Origin: JAQBQZ01 sp964406475
GTDB lineage: Bacteria; Patescibacteriota; Minisyncoccia; Phycocordibacterales; CAIRYW01
Assembly (NCBI GenBank): GCA_964406475.1
Contig: CAYORS010000024.1
Location: forward strand, 1 to 5,491
Direction of reading: 5' to 3'
DNA: 5,491 nt
Shown here: piece after piece, positions 3,912 through 5,491 of the stretch
Layout of the letters: each line of letters starts with the position of its first letter
Position numbering within the stretch: the stretch's first letter is position 1
Program-made: the position numbers and the translations under genes
The notes under the pieces: generated by a model
What the model was told of the DNA's origin: nothing
Seen by the model: the letters and a program-made list of their open reading frames with translations, nothing else
Database searches by the model: none

Positions 3912-4574
3912 TTATTCTGAAATAAACTTTACTCCTTCAAATTCAAAATTATTCTCTCTGAAGTCGTTAAGCACTGTTTTGGGATATACAGTACAATCAA
4001 TCTCTTCATCTCTTCCGATCCACCGAGACTCAAATATTTCAAATGCATGCGAACCATTCTTTACATCGATATCAGCCTGACTGAAAACATCTTTGATTAC
4101 AAATACAAATTCAATATTTTGCACATCGTTATCCCCTTTCCATTCATAAACATATTTGAGTACAGGGTCTTTGATATCAAGATTGAGCTCTTCTTTGACC
4201 TCTCGCTTGACACACGCCATCGGCTCTTCACCCTTGTCCATATGCCCACCCGGGAGAGCGTAATATGTTGCACCCTCAAAATGCTTGACCACAAACATCT
4301 TTCCTCCAGAAATAATCACCGCCCGACATCGAATGATAAATGTTGCCTTTTTTGATGCTGGGTGACCGTATTCGGTTTCTACTTTTCTACTAAAATCAAA
4401 ATGAAGGTATACAAAACAGATTGCACAGAAAGCAACTATATACCAATTAACGGCTTTAAAATCGAGTAAATTTTCAAATTGATTCGAAAACAGGTTACAA
4501 ATAATGCCAAAAACAAATGCAATTAAGACAAATCCGTAATTGATTTCAATATTTCTTTTTTCTTTTGTGTCCAT
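3912..4574 (-). CDS. Nudix hydrolase with two N-terminal membrane helices
   Basis: A 220-residue protein predicted to hydrolyse a nucleoside diphosphate linked to some group X at the cytoplasmic membrane face; the substrate cannot be told. A basic N-terminus (K4-K6-R7) precedes helix 1 (about 14-30), a loop, and helix 2 (about 43-59). S-R-K (62-64) then suggests that the catalytic part faces the cytoplasm. The Nudix domain begins near residue 78. The Nudix box occupies 110-132: G110, x5, E116, x7, R124-E125-V-K-E128-E129-L-N-L132. The metal-binding E125, E128 and E129 are all present; only the usual penultimate glycine is replaced by N131. Most Nudix enzymes are soluble with 130-180 residues, so the anchor is unusual. 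No later start codon would give a clean soluble form. It lies 2 nt after the nuclease gene and 3 nt before the DUF1801 gene. Confidence 0.85.
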   Translation of the reverse strand: MDTKEKRNIEINYGFVLIAFVFGIICNLFSNQFENLLDFKAVNWYIVAFCAICFVYLHFDFSRKVETEYGHPASKKATFIIRCRAVIISGGKMFVVKHFEGATYYALPGGHMDKGEEPMACVKREVKEELNLDIKDPVLKYVYEWKGDNDVQNIEFVFVIKDVFSQADIDVKNGSHAFEIFESRWIGRDEEIDCTVYPKTVLNDFRENNFEFEGVKFISE

Positions 4575-4576
4575 AT

Positions 4577-5008
4577 TTATTTCTTTAGTAAAACAAAATA
4601 AGGTAACTTATCTATACCAGTATAATTAAACATCTTGTAATTCGCACGACGAGCAGTCGGTGAAAGCCTGTGCATTTTGAGATTGCCTTTAGGAATGAAT
4701 GGGTAGAATCTAATTTCTTGATGCTCACCTGTCTTGTCTTTCCATTTAAAATTAGTGATGAGAGGGGGTGTGATGAATCCTGATTTTAAGACCTTTTCAA
4801 TAATATCCCAACCCGCACCAAATATTACAGGCTTTGGTTTGCAACTATTTGTTTTTACTTGTGCTCGAAAATTACAACCAACACACTGCACGTCGTAGAG
4901 TGGATAGTTTTTTGGGAGAGGCATAAGATTCTTTTTACAATTGGGACAAGGCACAAGGTCAATAACCTCTTTCTCTCCCCTATCTCCTGATTCTTGGCTT
5001 TTAGACAT
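4577..5008 (-). CDS. DpnI / Dam-replacing-type restriction nuclease, catalytic domain only
   Basis: Probable DNA endonuclease of the PD-(D/E)xK superfamily. Over its 143 residues it follows the N-terminal domain of DpnI: zinc cysteines C21-P-N-C24 and C42-x2-C45, with D39 three residues before C42. Q50 and K52 sit at C45+5 and C45+7. DpnI has D53, C56, C59, E64 and K66 at the same spacing (recalled from the family). The later signature L-S-P-T-A-R-R-A-N-Y (115-124) matches the DpnI stretch L-A-P-T-A-R-R-A. DpnI is about 254 residues with a C-terminal winged-helix domain that reads methylated GATC; that domain is absent here, and the reading frame ends cleanly at TAA. The active-site glutamate is glutamine (Q-V-K), a variant known from other families such as Mrr. 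No methyltransferase is visible. It is the first gene of the operon, and its ATG lies 6 nt after a -10 box. Confidence 0.82.
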   Translation of the reverse strand: MSKSQESGDRGEKEVIDLVPCPNCKKNLMPLPKNYPLYDVQCVGCNFRAQVKTNSCKPKPVIFGAGWDIIEKVLKSGFITPPLITNFKWKDKTGEHQEIRFYPFIPKGNLKMHRLSPTARRANYKMFNYTGIDKLPYFVLLKK

Positions 5009-5014
5009 AAATAA

Positions 5015-5043
5015 ATTAGATCACTTTTAAATCCTAATTGCAA
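5015..5043 (-). promoter_or_regulatory. Promoter of the nuclease operon, leaderless arrangement
   Basis: On the minus strand, TTGCAA (5043-5038, 4 of 6), a 17-bp spacer ending in TG at one base distance, and TCTAAT (5020-5015, 5 of 6) form an extended -10 promoter. Exactly 6 nt (TTATTT) separate the -10 from the ATG at 5008, so the predicted start falls on the A of the ATG. No Shine-Dalgarno sequence could be present on such a message. Confidence 0.5.
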
Positions 5044-5055
5044 ATATAAAGAGCG

Positions 5056-5084
5056 ATCAATTGATTATTTTTATAAAGCAATTG
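5056..5084. repeat. Pair of CAATTG palindromes upstream of the nuclease operon
   Basis: CAATTG occurs at 5058-5063 (within the 10-bp palindrome ATCAATTGAT, 5056-5065) and again at 5079-5084. The centres are 21 bp apart, two DNA turns. They sit 15 bp or more upstream of the -35 box, where a dimeric regulator could bind. The same bases could form a weak hairpin after the stop codon of the gene at 5091. CAATTG is a likely chance word in AT-rich DNA, so this is tentative. Confidence 0.28.
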
Positions 5085-5090
5085 AAGTTA

Positions 5091-5491
5091 TTAAGGTAAA
5101 ATGTTGCTTAATTGGTTAGTAAACAACACTCTAATTTTAAGGTAGTATTTTTTATTTTCTAGATTATTTATTACTTCGTCAGGCATAAAAGTGCACAATG
5201 AAAACAGGTCTTGATAACTAAGATAATTAGGGGCTGTAAATGCTAGTTCTATTTCATCCATTGAAATATTCTCTATTAGCTCATCTTCAGTATCATCTCC
5301 ATTTTCTATAAATTCTTTTATTTCTAAAGCCTTAATTGCTACAAAGTCATCTAATGCTTTCAAGAGTGCTTTATCATAAAGACTTGCAACTGATGCCACA
5401 ATTTTATTGTATTCATCAATTCGAGAATAAAATTGATCTTCATCTATTTTTGTATATGTAGCGTGTCCTAAGTTTTGATTCCTAAAATCAA
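5091..5491 (-). CDS. Hypothetical acidic protein, 3' part (5' end outside window)
   Basis: The frame is open from the window edge (first full codon at 5489) to TAA at 5091, giving about 133 residues; the GTG at 5399 is probably an internal valine. I do not recognise the family. Visible features are a mixed-charge segment (N-K-I-V-A-S-V-A-S-L-Y-D-K-A-L-L-K-A-L) that looks helical, then an acidic patch with N-G-D-D-T-E-D-E-L-I-E-N. This is followed by S-M-D-E-I-E-L-A-F, an aromatic-rich part (A-P-N-Y-L-S-Y-Q-D-L-F-S-L-C-T-F-M-P) and a C-terminus ending S-N-I-L-P. There is no membrane segment in the visible part. It looks more AT-rich than its neighbours. It is separated from the nuclease operon by 82 nt containing that operon's own promoter, so the two may be transcribed separately. 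Confidence 0.62.
   Translation of the reverse strand, partial: DFRNQNLGHATYTKIDEDQFYSRIDEYNKIVASVASLYDKALLKALDDFVAIKALEIKEFIENGDDTEDELIENISMDEIELAFTAPNYLSYQDLFSLCTFMPDEVINNLENKKYYLKIRVLFTNQLSNILP

Noticed and set aside
3720..4355. Plus-strand open frames at 3720-3902, 3730-4080 and 4047-4355
   Set aside because: They are antisense to the DUF1801 and Nudix genes, whose family motifs are clear.
1..5491. tRNA, rRNA, CRISPR array or insertion sequence
   Set aside because: No cloverleaf-like sequence, rRNA segment, regularly spaced repeat or transposase pattern was seen on either strand.
1..5491. Alternative genetic code (TGA as glycine, as in some Candidate Phyla bacteria)
   Set aside because: All recognisable domains are open without reading TGA as sense, and the 66-residue gene ends at TGA inside its terminator.

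Overview
The window is AT-rich and gene-dense. Intergenic gaps are short, intrinsic terminators are tight, and almost no start codon has a Shine-Dalgarno sequence. The lysozyme-like protein with a G-V-M-Q-I-N core, the N-terminal-anchor-free cardiolipin synthase-type phospholipase D, and many small hypothetical proteins together suggest a small-genome bacterium of the Candidate Phyla Radiation (Patescibacteria, Parcubacteria-like). This is inference from style and protein resemblance; no rRNA or other phylogenetic marker lies in the window. All genes read as standard code 11, and TGA is used as a stop.

Left part, 1-1181, plus strand. The 3' end of an Nramp-type divalent metal transporter is followed by a terminator hairpin and an 18-bp perfect palindrome. 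Next comes a near-consensus extended -10 promoter, then a terminator-like hairpin that starts almost at the predicted +1. Downstream is a secreted lysozyme/transglycosylase-like gene. Its signal-peptide frame continues upstream of the only usable start codon (TTG) and has no ATG, GTG or TTG of its own. A 16-bp-stem bidirectional terminator separates it from the next gene.

Middle part, 1191-3484. A phospholipase D superfamily (cardiolipin synthase-like) gene on the minus strand appears to be transcribed from a -10 box 6 nt before its ATG. It is divergent from a small two-helix membrane protein on the plus strand. That gene converges on a small cysteine-rich zinc-ribbon protein (minus), with a terminator for each strand and an extra hairpin between them. 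A 66-residue single-helix membrane protein (minus) follows upstream, with its own promoter and terminator.

Right part, 3517-5491, minus strand. A compact three-gene operon runs right to left with gaps of 2 and 3 nt. It encodes a stand-alone DpnI/Dam-replacing-type restriction nuclease catalytic domain, a Nudix hydrolase fused to two N-terminal membrane helices, and a DUF1801 (YdhG-like) protein. The operon promoter is again 6 nt before the first ATG, predicting a leaderless mRNA. The window ends in the 3' part of an unrecognised acidic protein.

No single pathway joins all genes. The most coherent unit is the nuclease / membrane Nudix / DUF1801 operon. The most unusual non-coding features are the dyad cluster at 507-630, the predicted leaderless promoters, and the terminators that contain stop codons or the next gene's -35 box.
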